Below are positions 7,189 through 13,362 of a DNA stretch of 13,362 nt, in pieces (within the stretch, counting starts at the first letter, position 1; each line of letters begins with the position of its first letter). A program made the translations under genes and the position numbers. This stretch comes from CANGTU01 sp046336655 (lineage in GTDB: Bacteria; Bacteroidota; Bacteroidia; Flavobacteriales_D; Sanyastnellaceae). The DNA lies in the NCBI GenBank assembly GCA_046336655.1, contig JBKDGH010000005.1:1-13362 (forward strand). Direction: 5' to 3'. The notes below the pieces were generated by a model. It ran no database searches and was not told the origin of the DNA. It saw only the letters and a list, made by a program, of their open reading frames with translations.

Positions 7189-7602
7189 ATGTATCCCCCA
7201 GAACTCGTAGCGCCCATGCGCGCTGAACTCGATAGCATCGGATTTCAGGAAGCCATGACCCCCGATGCCGTAGATGCTGCCATCAACAGCGAAGGCACTG
7301 TGCTCGTAGTACTCAACTCGGTATGCGGATGTGCCGCCGGAAGCATGCGTCCGGGTGTGCGCAAAGCAGTTACATCCTCCGAGAAAAAGCCCGCCAAACT
7401 GGTGACTTCGTTCGCAGGCGTAGACCGCGACGCGGTAGAGCGAGCACGCAAGTACATGCTGCCTTATCCGCCTTCTTCACCGAGCATTGCGCTGTTCAAA
7501 GACGGCAAACTGATGCACATGATCGAGCGCCATCATATTGAGGGACGAACCCCTGACATGATCGCGGAAAACCTGAAGATGGCATTCTCTGAATTCTGCT
7601 GA
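7189..7602 (+). CDS. Bacilliredoxin, BrxA/BrxB (YphP/YqiW) family
   Basis: 137 residues from the ATG at 7189. An in-frame TTG at 7162 would add nine residues with no family support. The family of thiol-disulfide proteins is marked by a C-x-C active site, here C46-G-C48 within NSVCGCAAG. Other conserved blocks are VTSFAGVDRDAVERARKY, the YPPSSPSIALFKDGKL strand and the ERHHIEGR segment. A cysteine close to the C-terminus (FSEFC, C137) is also present, as in Bacillus YqiW. In Bacillus these proteins remove bacillithiol from oxidised protein thiols in the cytoplasm; whether this organism makes bacillithiol is not visible here. Length agrees with the family (about 140). The stop at 7602 is 4 bases from the stop of the convergent membrane protein gene. 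Confidence 0.93.
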   Translation: MYPPELVAPMRAELDSIGFQEAMTPDAVDAAINSEGTVLVVLNSVCGCAAGSMRPGVRKAVTSSEKKPAKLVTSFAGVDRDAVERARKYMLPYPPSSPSIALFKDGKLMHMIERHHIEGRTPDMIAENLKMAFSEFC

Positions 7603-7606
7603 TCAC

Positions 7607-9427
7607 TCAGCGCTCCTTTCTGACAAAGACTCTCGTGCGGATGCCGCGCACAGCAACAGAATCCTGACCCCGGTACCAGATATATACGGTAACGGGGTCT
7701 TTTTTTGTCCGCACTTCCGGTGTGAGATACTCTGCATAGAACCTCCTGATCCCCGCGGAATCGCGCACCGCCTGCCACGCATAATAACCATAGACCTTAC
7801 CCTTGTACTGCGCGGTGGTGACCATCAGAATATCCTCTGAAGGAACATGTTCCGGCGCCGCTACTTCGGCCTCTGCAATGATCCAGGCATGATCAGTCGT
7901 GGTGAGTTCGCTGAACGGAAAGCGCACGCCAGGCGAGAACGCATTCTCCGCATGCATTCTGAACTCCGGCGCTCCGGTGCTGTCGGTTGACCAGCTCTCA
8001 TCCACCTGACTCAGCACATCCGCCGTTTTTACAAGACTGTATTTTTCCTTGTTGCGAAATACCATTGATCCGTCAAACGGCCGCTCGATAAGCAGCTTAT
8101 CGGTGTCTTCCTGAGTAATGGACGTCTTGCCGAGTGCGCTGAAAAAATAGTCGCGCGTCATGCGATCGCCGTGCAGAATACCGTGCGCATACTGCCACTG
8201 AAAGAAGATCGTGACTACACTGAAAAGGGCAATCACCGCCACGGAAGGCACACGCCATTTACCGGCATCCCTGACCCACGTGAGCGCAAAACCGAGCGGT
8301 ATTGCCAGGAGTGGAAAGGAATGGATCATGACCCGCTGACTGAAGCACTGCGCGTACCACCACGTGGTCCAGCTCGACACGAGATAGAGGTTGATCAGAA
8401 AGAAGCCTCCGACGGCCCACATCCACTCCGGACGCATTTTTCGCAGGGGAATAAATCCGAGTACTGCTACGATAGCTAATGGAGTGTAGATGAACCACCC
8501 CTTGCGAAAGGAGAAGAGAAAGTCCACTGTATGCGGTGAAGTGAGATCGAGGCCCTCACCCGGATTGGCGTAGCTCATGTAAAACGGCTTGCCTGTGGTA
8601 GTGAGCCAATAGGCTACCTGCGGAGAGATGATCAGCAATGCGAGTGCGATTGCGCGCAGGATCATTGCACCGCGCTCACTGAACCATTGTCGCACCGTAC
8701 GCCACATCTCACCCACACTGCGCGCTCCCCAGAAGGGCAGAATGAAAAACCACGTGAGCTCGGTGGGACGGATCAATCCGGCCATCGCACCGCATGCCAC
8801 TGCGGTATAAAAGTGCTTTCTCTGAGCGGTGACATGCCAGTCATGCACGGCAGTGAGGTACACCGCGAATAAGAGCAGCAGATAGTTGTGCGGCGAAACC
8901 AATGTGCCGGGAATCTGTACGAGGTAATTCGTGCAGGCAATGAGCAATACCAATACCCATGCAGTAACTCCATCCGAAAAAAACCGAAGGAGCATTCGGC
9001 GGAGCATGAAGATGCCTAGCACCGCAAGAGCGAGCGACCAGATGGACACGCTGTACTGATAAATGGGTGAAAAACCATCCGGCTCATAGCCCAATGGTTC
9101 AGCAAGCGCATGTGCCACAAAAAACGCCGGCGCGATGAGAATAGCCACCCCGGAAGAATACTGATCCACATGCGTGGGTCGGTCGGGCACAGGATGCACC
9201 TGATAGAGTGTTCCGCTCAGGTCATACTTCTGACGCAATGCTTCAAACCATGAGCGGTCTTCGAGCGGCAGATCATCATAGATAAACGTAGCGGGCAAAT
9301 AGAAGTAATACCCTGCGCCATCCCAGTGCAATGAAGCGCCAAGCGGACTGCTCACCGCGCGCCAGATCAGCAGTGCCGCCATGCACACCGCGGCCAATCC
9401 ACTCAAACATGAGGTTACTGATTTCAT
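7607..9427 (-). CDS. Multi-span membrane protein, probable GT-C glycosyltransferase
   Basis: 606 residues. A first membrane segment (about residues 8-26) is followed by an outside loop starting HWDGAGYYFYLPATF, with D36 where GT-C enzymes keep a catalytic Asp. About ten further hydrophobic segments run to about residue 410 (for example ILIAPAFFVAHALAEPLGY, TAWVLVLLIACTNYLVQI, EWMWAVGGFFLINLYLV). A soluble C-terminal part of about 180 residues follows, likely beta-rich. GT-C proteins use polyprenyl-phosphate sugars as donors outside the cytoplasmic membrane; that is inferred here from topology and neighbours, since no decisive motif exists. The ATG overlaps the stop of the preceding gene by 4 bases (ATGA), indicating translational coupling. 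It is the last gene of the operon. A plus-strand terminator for the opposing gene lies within its 3' end. Confidence 0.8.
   Translation of the reverse strand: MKSVTSCLSGLAAVCMAALLIWRAVSSPLGASLHWDGAGYYFYLPATFIYDDLPLEDRSWFEALRQKYDLSGTLYQVHPVPDRPTHVDQYSSGVAILIAPAFFVAHALAEPLGYEPDGFSPIYQYSVSIWSLALAVLGIFMLRRMLLRFFSDGVTAWVLVLLIACTNYLVQIPGTLVSPHNYLLLLFAVYLTAVHDWHVTAQRKHFYTAVACGAMAGLIRPTELTWFFILPFWGARSVGEMWRTVRQWFSERGAMILRAIALALLIISPQVAYWLTTTGKPFYMSYANPGEGLDLTSPHTVDFLFSFRKGWFIYTPLAIVAVLGFIPLRKMRPEWMWAVGGFFLINLYLVSSWTTWWYAQCFSQRVMIHSFPLLAIPLGFALTWVRDAGKWRVPSVAVIALFSVVTIFFQWQYAHGILHGDRMTRDYFFSALGKTSITQEDTDKLLIERPFDGSMVFRNKEKYSLVKTADVLSQVDESWSTDSTGAPEFRMHAENAFSPGVRFPFSELTTTDHAWIIAEAEVAAPEHVPSEDILMVTTAQYKGKVYGYYAWQAVRDSAGIRRFYAEYLTPEVRTKKDPVTVYIWYRGQDSVAVRGIRTRVFVRKER
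7666..7706 (+). terminator. Intrinsic terminator of bacilliredoxin gene, inside the opposing gene
   Basis: GACCCCGGTACC (7666-7677) pairs with GGTAACGGGGTC (7688-7699) over 12 positions with one G-A mismatch. The loop is 10 bases and seven T's follow at 7700-7706. The T's are on the plus strand only, so the signal stops transcription coming from the bacilliredoxin gene, whose stop codon is 63 bases upstream. The bases also code for the C-terminal part of the minus-strand membrane protein. Confidence 0.75.
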
Positions 9428-11022
9428 TGATCAGGATGATAGCGTTGATACACGAAGACTTTATGCACACTGTCACCCGCTAAAAGGACGCATGACTCGC
9501 TGAAAAAAGATTGCCAGCGCCGCGCTGCACTGGTATCTGCGATTGCTCTTTCCGGAATACCCATGCACAGCCAATAATCCGGCGGCGAAGGAAGCGTCTG
9601 CTCTGCGATGATCGGATTCACCAACGCGGGATTGACTTCCAATTGTTCGATCATTGGTTCACTGAACAGATCTCCTTTGAAGCGCAAGGGGGAGAAAAAT
9701 TTCTGTCCGCCGAGCACCACCGTCATCGGTTGATTGTGCGCACATCCCACATACGATGGTACGTGATTGAACGGCCACACCTGATCGAAATCCACCACAG
9801 CAAGCACTGACTGCGGCGCCATACCGGCACCAGCCTTCATTATTGCCCCGATGCGCGATTGCAGTCCTTCTTCATAATGCCAGGTGGCGCGGAGATGGTC
9901 GAAACCCACAATGAGAATGACAACGAGTACGGCCAGTCTGATGTAGGTATGAGCTATCCACCACAGGCACCAGGAGAAGAACAGAATATACGCCGTGAGC
10001 ACGACGCGGAAGGTGACGATTCCACCGCCTGAAGTGCCATTGGGCAAGACAAACGCCATGGCCGCAACAATCAGCGTGGCCCACAGCCAGCCACGCTGAT
10101 GGGACGACTTTTCAGCGCGCCCGGCCCCAAAGAAGCGCATTGCTATGAACTGAAGAAACAGTCCCGCAGCAGTGGCAATCCATATCCAGCGCAGGTAAAG
10201 CAGCTCGTTGGGATTGTACGTCTTCAACCCCATGTCATCGGTAAACACCGCGATGATCTCTTGAGTGGAGAGGTAAAACTTCTGCGAGGATTGATTGTCG
10301 ATGACCACGTACCACACACACCAGGCACCTGCCGGCAGCGCTGCGAGCAGGAGCATTCCGGCCTTTTTACCAAATACCTGAAACTCATTACGGCCCTTTC
10401 GCAACGCATCCATCAGCCATGAAAACCCCACGCCGATGGCTGCAAAAGCGAAAAGTCCGAATGCTACAAAATGCGAGAAATAGAGCACCACGAGAATGAC
10501 GGCAAACGCGATCAGTCTGCGCGCATCGGTTCGTTCCCATGCACGGATGAGCTGTCCGAGCGCAAAAAAAGCCACACCCAGACCGATGGAAAAATTGAGA
10601 AATCCGTTGAGCAGCGGCCCATGAAAGGTGAAGAAAAAAATCAGCCACGAGCCCCAGGGCTTCGCTGAATCAATGCTTCGAAAGAAATAGCGAAAGCCCA
10701 TCGCAAGCGCAATCACCGACCACGACACAAGCCATTGCTCGATTTGAGCCGGAGAAAACAAATTCAGCACAGGCTGAGCCAGCACATAGCTGATCCAGTT
10801 GGGGAGTGGCGCCAGATTGGGCTCGTACCAGGGTGCATATACCGAATGATCATTCGCTAACAGATCGCTCAGCGCATGCATGTTGTAAATATGCCCGGGT
10901 CCATCAAGTGTAAGAAATGCGGGCAAAGACCAGATGACTGCGAGTTGGGCAATTAAGAGAACCAGAAACATCCACGGCTCAGCGCGACGGAGAAAGCGGT
11001 CCATGAGCTCCGTATTGCGCAT
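9424..11022 (-). CDS. Multi-span membrane protein, probable GT-C glycosyltransferase
   Basis: 532 residues. The first membrane segment (about 18-36, MFLVLLIAQLAVIWSLPAF) is followed by TLDGPGHIYNMHALSDLL, with D40 in the first outside loop as in GT-C glycosyltransferases. About ten more hydrophobic segments follow up to about residue 400, for example LIAFAVILVVLYFSHFVAFG, LLLAALPAGAWCVWYVVI and LAVLVVILIVGF. The remaining 130 residues form a soluble domain with cysteines (VGCAHNQPMT, YWLCMG). Starts are ATG at 11022 (3 bases after the stop of the GT2 gene, preferred) or Met 7 at 11004. It differs in sequence from the next gene but has the same plan, so the two may add sugars in series or to different acceptors. 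The membrane topology is clear; the enzyme class is inference from layout and neighbours. Confidence 0.8.
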   Translation of the reverse strand: MRNTELMDRFLRRAEPWMFLVLLIAQLAVIWSLPAFLTLDGPGHIYNMHALSDLLANDHSVYAPWYEPNLAPLPNWISYVLAQPVLNLFSPAQIEQWLVSWSVIALAMGFRYFFRSIDSAKPWGSWLIFFFTFHGPLLNGFLNFSIGLGVAFFALGQLIRAWERTDARRLIAFAVILVVLYFSHFVAFGLFAFAAIGVGFSWLMDALRKGRNEFQVFGKKAGMLLLAALPAGAWCVWYVVIDNQSSQKFYLSTQEIIAVFTDDMGLKTYNPNELLYLRWIWIATAAGLFLQFIAMRFFGAGRAEKSSHQRGWLWATLIVAAMAFVLPNGTSGGGIVTFRVVLTAYILFFSWCLWWIAHTYIRLAVLVVILIVGFDHLRATWHYEEGLQSRIGAIMKAGAGMAPQSVLAVVDFDQVWPFNHVPSYVGCAHNQPMTVVLGGQKFFSPLRFKGDLFSEPMIEQLEVNPALVNPIIAEQTLPSPPDYWLCMGIPERAIADTSAARRWQSFFSESCVLLAGDSVHKVFVYQRYHPDQ

Positions 11023-11025
11023 GGC

Positions 11026-11760
11026 TCAGCGAAGGTGACGGCGATCCCAGATGTTGTACTTGAGAATGCACCAGATGGCGCGGAACCCATCCTTCCAGCC
11101 GATTTTCTTTCCTTCCTCATACGTGCGGCCGTAATAGGAAATGCCGATCTCATAGATGCGGATTCCCGGAATGCGTGCTAGCTTGGCGGTGACCTCCGGC
11201 TCAAAGCCGAATCGCTTTTCTTTCAGGAGCAGGCTCTTCGCAATGTCGGCCCGAATCAGCTTGTAGCATGTTTCCATGTCCGTCAGATTCAGGTTAGTGA
11301 GCATATTGCTCAGTGTGGTGAGCCAGCGGTTGCCGATGGAATGCCAGAAGAAGAGAATACGGTGTGCGCTTCCACCCATGAAGCGGGAGCCATACACGAC
11401 ATCCGCTTGTGCATGAAAGACAGGACGAATCAGGTCGTTGAATTCTTCAGGGTCATACTCGAGGTCAGCGTCCTGCACCACCACAAAATCACCGACAGCC
11501 AGTTCAATGGCCTTGTGAATGGCAGCGCCCTTGCCCTGATTGAAAGGCTGAGAGAAAAAAGAAATGCGCTGTTCGGGATGCGAAGCGATGTATTGCTCCA
11601 CCACTTCCTTCGTGCGGTCGCGTGAGGCGTCATTGATGATCACCACTTCCTTCTGAATGCCATGCACAAGTGATACTCCCGCAACACGGTCGAGGATGGC
11701 TGTGATGGTGTGCTCTTCGTTGTAAGCCGGCACAAGAATGGAAAGGGTGCGGAACTCCAT
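11026..11760 (-). CDS. Family 2 glycosyltransferase, polyprenyl-phosphate sugar synthase-like
   Basis: 244 residues with the GT-A fold signatures of the DPM1/DPG-synthase group. These are LVPAYNEE (residues 9-16), VVIINDASRDRT (39-50, with D44), NQGKGAAIHKAI (74-85), the metal-binding VQDADLEYDP (95-104, D97-A-D99) and VVYGSRFMGG. DMETCYK and FGFEPEVTAKL follow further on. Enzymes of this group move mannose or glucose from a nucleotide sugar to a polyprenyl or dolichyl phosphate at the cytoplasmic face of the membrane. There is no C-terminal membrane segment, so it is the short soluble type; which sugar it uses cannot be told. It lies 14 bases after gatC and 3 bases before the first membrane protein gene, a placement that supports donor supply for the two GT-C-like proteins. 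Confidence 0.92.
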   Translation of the reverse strand: MEFRTLSILVPAYNEEHTITAILDRVAGVSLVHGIQKEVVIINDASRDRTKEVVEQYIASHPEQRISFFSQPFNQGKGAAIHKAIELAVGDFVVVQDADLEYDPEEFNDLIRPVFHAQADVVYGSRFMGGSAHRILFFWHSIGNRWLTTLSNMLTNLNLTDMETCYKLIRADIAKSLLLKEKRFGFEPEVTAKLARIPGIRIYEIGISYYGRTYEEGKKIGWKDGFRAIWCILKYNIWDRRHLR

Positions 11761-11774
11761 GTGGCGATGACCAG

Positions 11775-12065
11775 TTACTGCTTGATCACTTTCGGAACGC
11801 GGAAGTAGTACAGGTCCTTTTTAGGCGCGTTTTTCAGCGCTTCTTCCTGTGTGATATCGAGGCGTGCTTCGTCTTCCCGGAAAACATTTTCTTCTTCCGT
11901 CATAAAGATGAGCGGCTCAACCCCGGTGGTGTCAAGTTCATTGAGCTTATCCACGAAAGCCAGCATGCGGTTCATATCGTGGATGATGCCGGCCTTTTCC
12001 TCAGCGGAAAACTCCAGGCGTGCAAGCTCGGCAATGCGATCAACGGTTTCAGTATCAATGGTCAT
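11775..12065 (-). CDS. gatC: Asp-tRNA(Asn)/Glu-tRNA(Gln) amidotransferase subunit C
   Basis: 96 residues from the ATG at 12065 (MTIDTETVDRIAELARLEFS). The frame could be extended 12 codons upstream, but that part is antisense-like padding within the preceding gene. The usual GatC length is about 95. Conserved parts are the LARLEFSAEEKAGIIHDMNR start, FVDKLNELDTTGVEPLIF, FREDEARLDITQEEALKNAP and the end DLYYFRVPKVIKQ. GatC is the small subunit that holds GatA and GatB together in the enzyme amidating mischarged Asp-tRNA(Asn) and Glu-tRNA(Gln). gatA and gatB are not in the window, so this subunit is encoded apart from them. Its start overlaps the end of the acyltransferase gene by 11 bases, indicating coupled translation in one operon. 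Confidence 0.95.
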   Translation of the reverse strand: MTIDTETVDRIAELARLEFSAEEKAGIIHDMNRMLAFVDKLNELDTTGVEPLIFMTEEENVFREDEARLDITQEEALKNAPKKDLYYFRVPKVIKQ

Positions 12066-12813
12066 GATGCTTTCGGAATGCTTCGGGCAGGGCACTGTCA
12101 ATCACCCTGAACACCTCGTTGCGCAAATGTACCACATCCTCTTCAGACTGTCCGGCTGCCCATACCGGCTCATGAATCACCACCCGCACCGCTTGCGGGG
12201 CAGAATACTCGAACGGCTTTTCCGGATCGCGCATGATGCGATAATTCGATTGCCAGGTGACGGGAACGATGGGTACACCCACTTCAGCGGCCAGACGAAA
12301 CGCCCCGTTTTTGAACGGCTTCATGCGCGGGCTAGAATGCGGAATAGTGCCTTCGGCGTAAATGGCTACACATTCTCCGCGCTTCAAGGCATCAGCCGCA
12401 AGGGTCATGGCCTGATAGGATTTGCGGCTGTTGTCGCGGTGTACTGCGATATCTGTGGTGCGGAAAAAGCGTCGGAATAACGGCCATTTCAACAGCTCCC
12501 CTTTGCCGAGAAACACGAAGTAATCACCGAACACGCGGTACATGAAAAACGTATCGAGGTAAGAACTGTGATTGGATACGATGATATAGGGTGGCTTGGG
12601 AAGCTTGCCTCGAAACGCGCTGCGGACGGGACATCCGAGCAATACACCAAGGAGGAGTGACCAGAATCGCTTGAGGCGGAATGCCTTGGGGTAAAATCTC
12701 CGCGAAGACAGAAACACCCGGAACAGCGGATAAAGCGCCAGCAGCGTGAGCCAGAACACAAGTCCGATCCACAGCTTATAGAGCAAATAAAACGGTCCGA
12801 GCAGTTTTCCCAT
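12055..12813 (-). CDS. 1-acyl-sn-glycerol-3-phosphate acyltransferase (PlsC family)
   Basis: 252 residues from the ATG at 12813; the open frame reaches 13338 but those codons lie over the divergent trpS gene. An N-terminal membrane segment (about 12-36) is followed by the acyltransferase blocks. Block I is VSNHSSYLDTFF with the catalytic H82-x4-D87. Block II is KGELLKWPLFRRFF...TTDIAVHR. Block III is YAEGTIPHS (E154-G-T156) and block IV GVPIVPVTW. The enzyme adds the second acyl chain to lysophosphatidic acid at the inner membrane, giving phosphatidic acid; related members acylate other lipids. It is the first gene of a five-gene minus-strand operon, and its 3' end overlaps gatC by 11 bases. 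Only 69 bases separate it from the divergent trpS start. I leave the symbol empty because Bacteroidota carry several plsC paralogues. Confidence 0.92.
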   Translation of the reverse strand: MGKLLGPFYLLYKLWIGLVFWLTLLALYPLFRVFLSSRRFYPKAFRLKRFWSLLLGVLLGCPVRSAFRGKLPKPPYIIVSNHSSYLDTFFMYRVFGDYFVFLGKGELLKWPLFRRFFRTTDIAVHRDNSRKSYQAMTLAADALKRGECVAIYAEGTIPHSSPRMKPFKNGAFRLAAEVGVPIVPVTWQSNYRIMRDPEKPFEYSAPQAVRVVIHEPVWAAGQSEEDVVHLRNEVFRVIDSALPEAFRKHHDH

Positions 12814-12821
12814 GCAGAGGG

Positions 12822-12846
12822 GCAAGATAGCACGTGAACGGGCAAA
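12822..12846 (-). promoter_or_regulatory. Weak candidate promoter of the plsC-gatC-glycosyltransferase operon
   Basis: On the minus strand, TTTG (12846-12843) is followed after 13 bases by TATCTTGC (12829-12822), close to TAnnTTTG. The spacing is shorter than usual. Transcription would begin within a few bases of the ATG at 12813. Confidence 0.3.
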
Positions 12847-12866
12847 CTGAATCGCAACGGGCTGTC

Positions 12867-12874
12867 TACCTTTG
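12867..12874 (+). promoter_or_regulatory. -7 box of trpS
   Basis: TACCTTTG, an exact match to TAnnTTTG, ends 8 bases before the trpS ATG at 12883. If used, the transcript would have almost no 5' leader. No clear -33 element is seen; the match is more credible than others in the window because of its place. Confidence 0.6.
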
Positions 12875-12882
12875 CGGCCTCT

Positions 12883-13362
12883 ATGGCACGTATTCTTACA
12901 GGTATCCAAAGCACCGGAGTGCCGCATCTCGGCAATATTCTCGGTGCAATCAAGCCCGCCATTGCGATGAGCAATGATGCGGCGAATGATTCCTTCTTGT
13001 TCATTGCTGACATGCACTCCGTGACGCAGATCAAGAGTGCAGAAACCCTGCGCATGAACACCTATGCGGTGGCTGCGGCGTGGCTGGCGTGCGGACTCGA
13101 CACACGTAAATCTACGTTCTACCGCCAGAGTGACGTGCCTCAGGTGACAGAGCTCACCTGGTACCTCAGTTGCTTCACCCCATTTCCGATGCTTGCCAAT
13201 GCGCACAGCTTCAAGGATAAAAGCGACCGGTTGAGTGATGTGAATGCCGGATTGTTTGTGTACCCTGTGCTTATGGCTGCGGATATCATTCTCTACGATG
13301 CGGACATTGTGCCGGTAGGAAAGGATCAGGTACAGCACCTCGAAATCACGCGCGATATCGCA
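12883..13362 (+). CDS. trpS: Tryptophan--tRNA ligase, N-terminal part; 3' end outside window
   Basis: 160 codons from the ATG at 12883 to the right edge, without a stop. The class I synthetase HIGH-type motif is present as STGVPHLGNILGAI (HLGN at residues 15-18). It is followed by family-typical blocks: SFLFIADMHSVT, NTYAVAAAWLACGLD, TFYRQSDVPQVTELTWYLSC, VYPVLMAADIILYDADIVPV and GKDQVQHLEITRDIA. The KMSKS loop should follow outside the window (the family is about 325-335 residues). The enzyme charges tRNA(Trp) in the cytoplasm. It is divergent from the acyltransferase operon, with a 69-base intergenic space containing both promoters. Confidence 0.96.
   Translation, partial: MARILTGIQSTGVPHLGNILGAIKPAIAMSNDAANDSFLFIADMHSVTQIKSAETLRMNTYAVAAAWLACGLDTRKSTFYRQSDVPQVTELTWYLSCFTPFPMLANAHSFKDKSDRLSDVNAGLFVYPVLMAADIILYDADIVPVGKDQVQHLEITRDIA

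Noticed and set aside
11851..12480. Plus-strand open frame of 209 codons
   Set aside because: It is antisense to gatC and the acyltransferase gene, Ser/Arg-rich and without family features: a shadow frame.
12814..13338. Long minus-strand extension of the acyltransferase frame
   Set aside because: It lies opposite trpS, has no membrane or acyltransferase features, and the family start fits the ATG at 12813.
1..13362. CRISPR array, tRNA, rRNA or riboswitch
   Set aside because: No regularly spaced repeats, cloverleaf or rRNA motif, and no leader long enough and structured like a known riboswitch were seen by eye.

Overview
The window looks like a chromosome segment from a member of the Bacteroidota. 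The evidence is the type IX secretion (T9SS) type A C-terminal sorting domains (PNP start, GIY near the end) on several secreted proteins, signal peptides ending in A-Q, Bacteroidota-type -7 promoter boxes (TAnnTTTG) and no general use of Shine-Dalgarno sites. I cannot place it below phylum level; a flavobacterial- or saprospiral-like lineage would fit.

Left part (1-5650) is an accessory, partly decayed block on the minus strand, visibly more AT-rich than the right part. It holds three secreted proteins: a partial beta-propeller-like protein running off the left edge (1-1238), a beta-helix protein with a helical domain and sorting domain (1281-3215), and a protein of unknown function with a sorting domain (3804-5255). 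Three scars lie among them. The beta-helix gene has its signal peptide in another frame (3098-3229). The last 38 residues of a foreign sorting domain sit in frame just after the stop of the unknown gene (3675-3803). A frameshifted IS3-type OrfA fragment with a possible IS end (5328-5515) lies just upstream of the unknown gene.

Middle part (5672-7602, plus strand) encodes an exported SxxK serine hydrolase of the beta-lactamase/PBP4 fold with a sorting domain, then a bacilliredoxin. The bacilliredoxin gene has no clear terminator before it meets the convergent operon 4 bases downstream. A strong hairpin plus seven T's 63 bases beyond its stop, inside the opposing gene, probably serves.

Right part (12813 down to 7607, minus strand) is a compact five-gene operon: plsC-like acyltransferase, gatC, a family 2 glycosyltransferase resembling dolichyl/polyprenyl-phosphate sugar synthases, and two large multi-span proteins of GT-C appearance. 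Gaps are -11, +14, +3 and -4 bases. The last three genes suggest a lipid-carrier pathway: the GT2 enzyme would charge a polyprenyl phosphate on the cytoplasmic side, and the membrane proteins would use it on the far side. Acceptor and sugar are unknown. Divergent from the operon, trpS starts at 12883 behind a good -7 box and runs off the right edge.

I saw no CRISPR array, tRNA, rRNA or complete mobile element. The most unusual signals are the recombination scars in the left block, the antisense-embedded terminator and the glycosylation operon.
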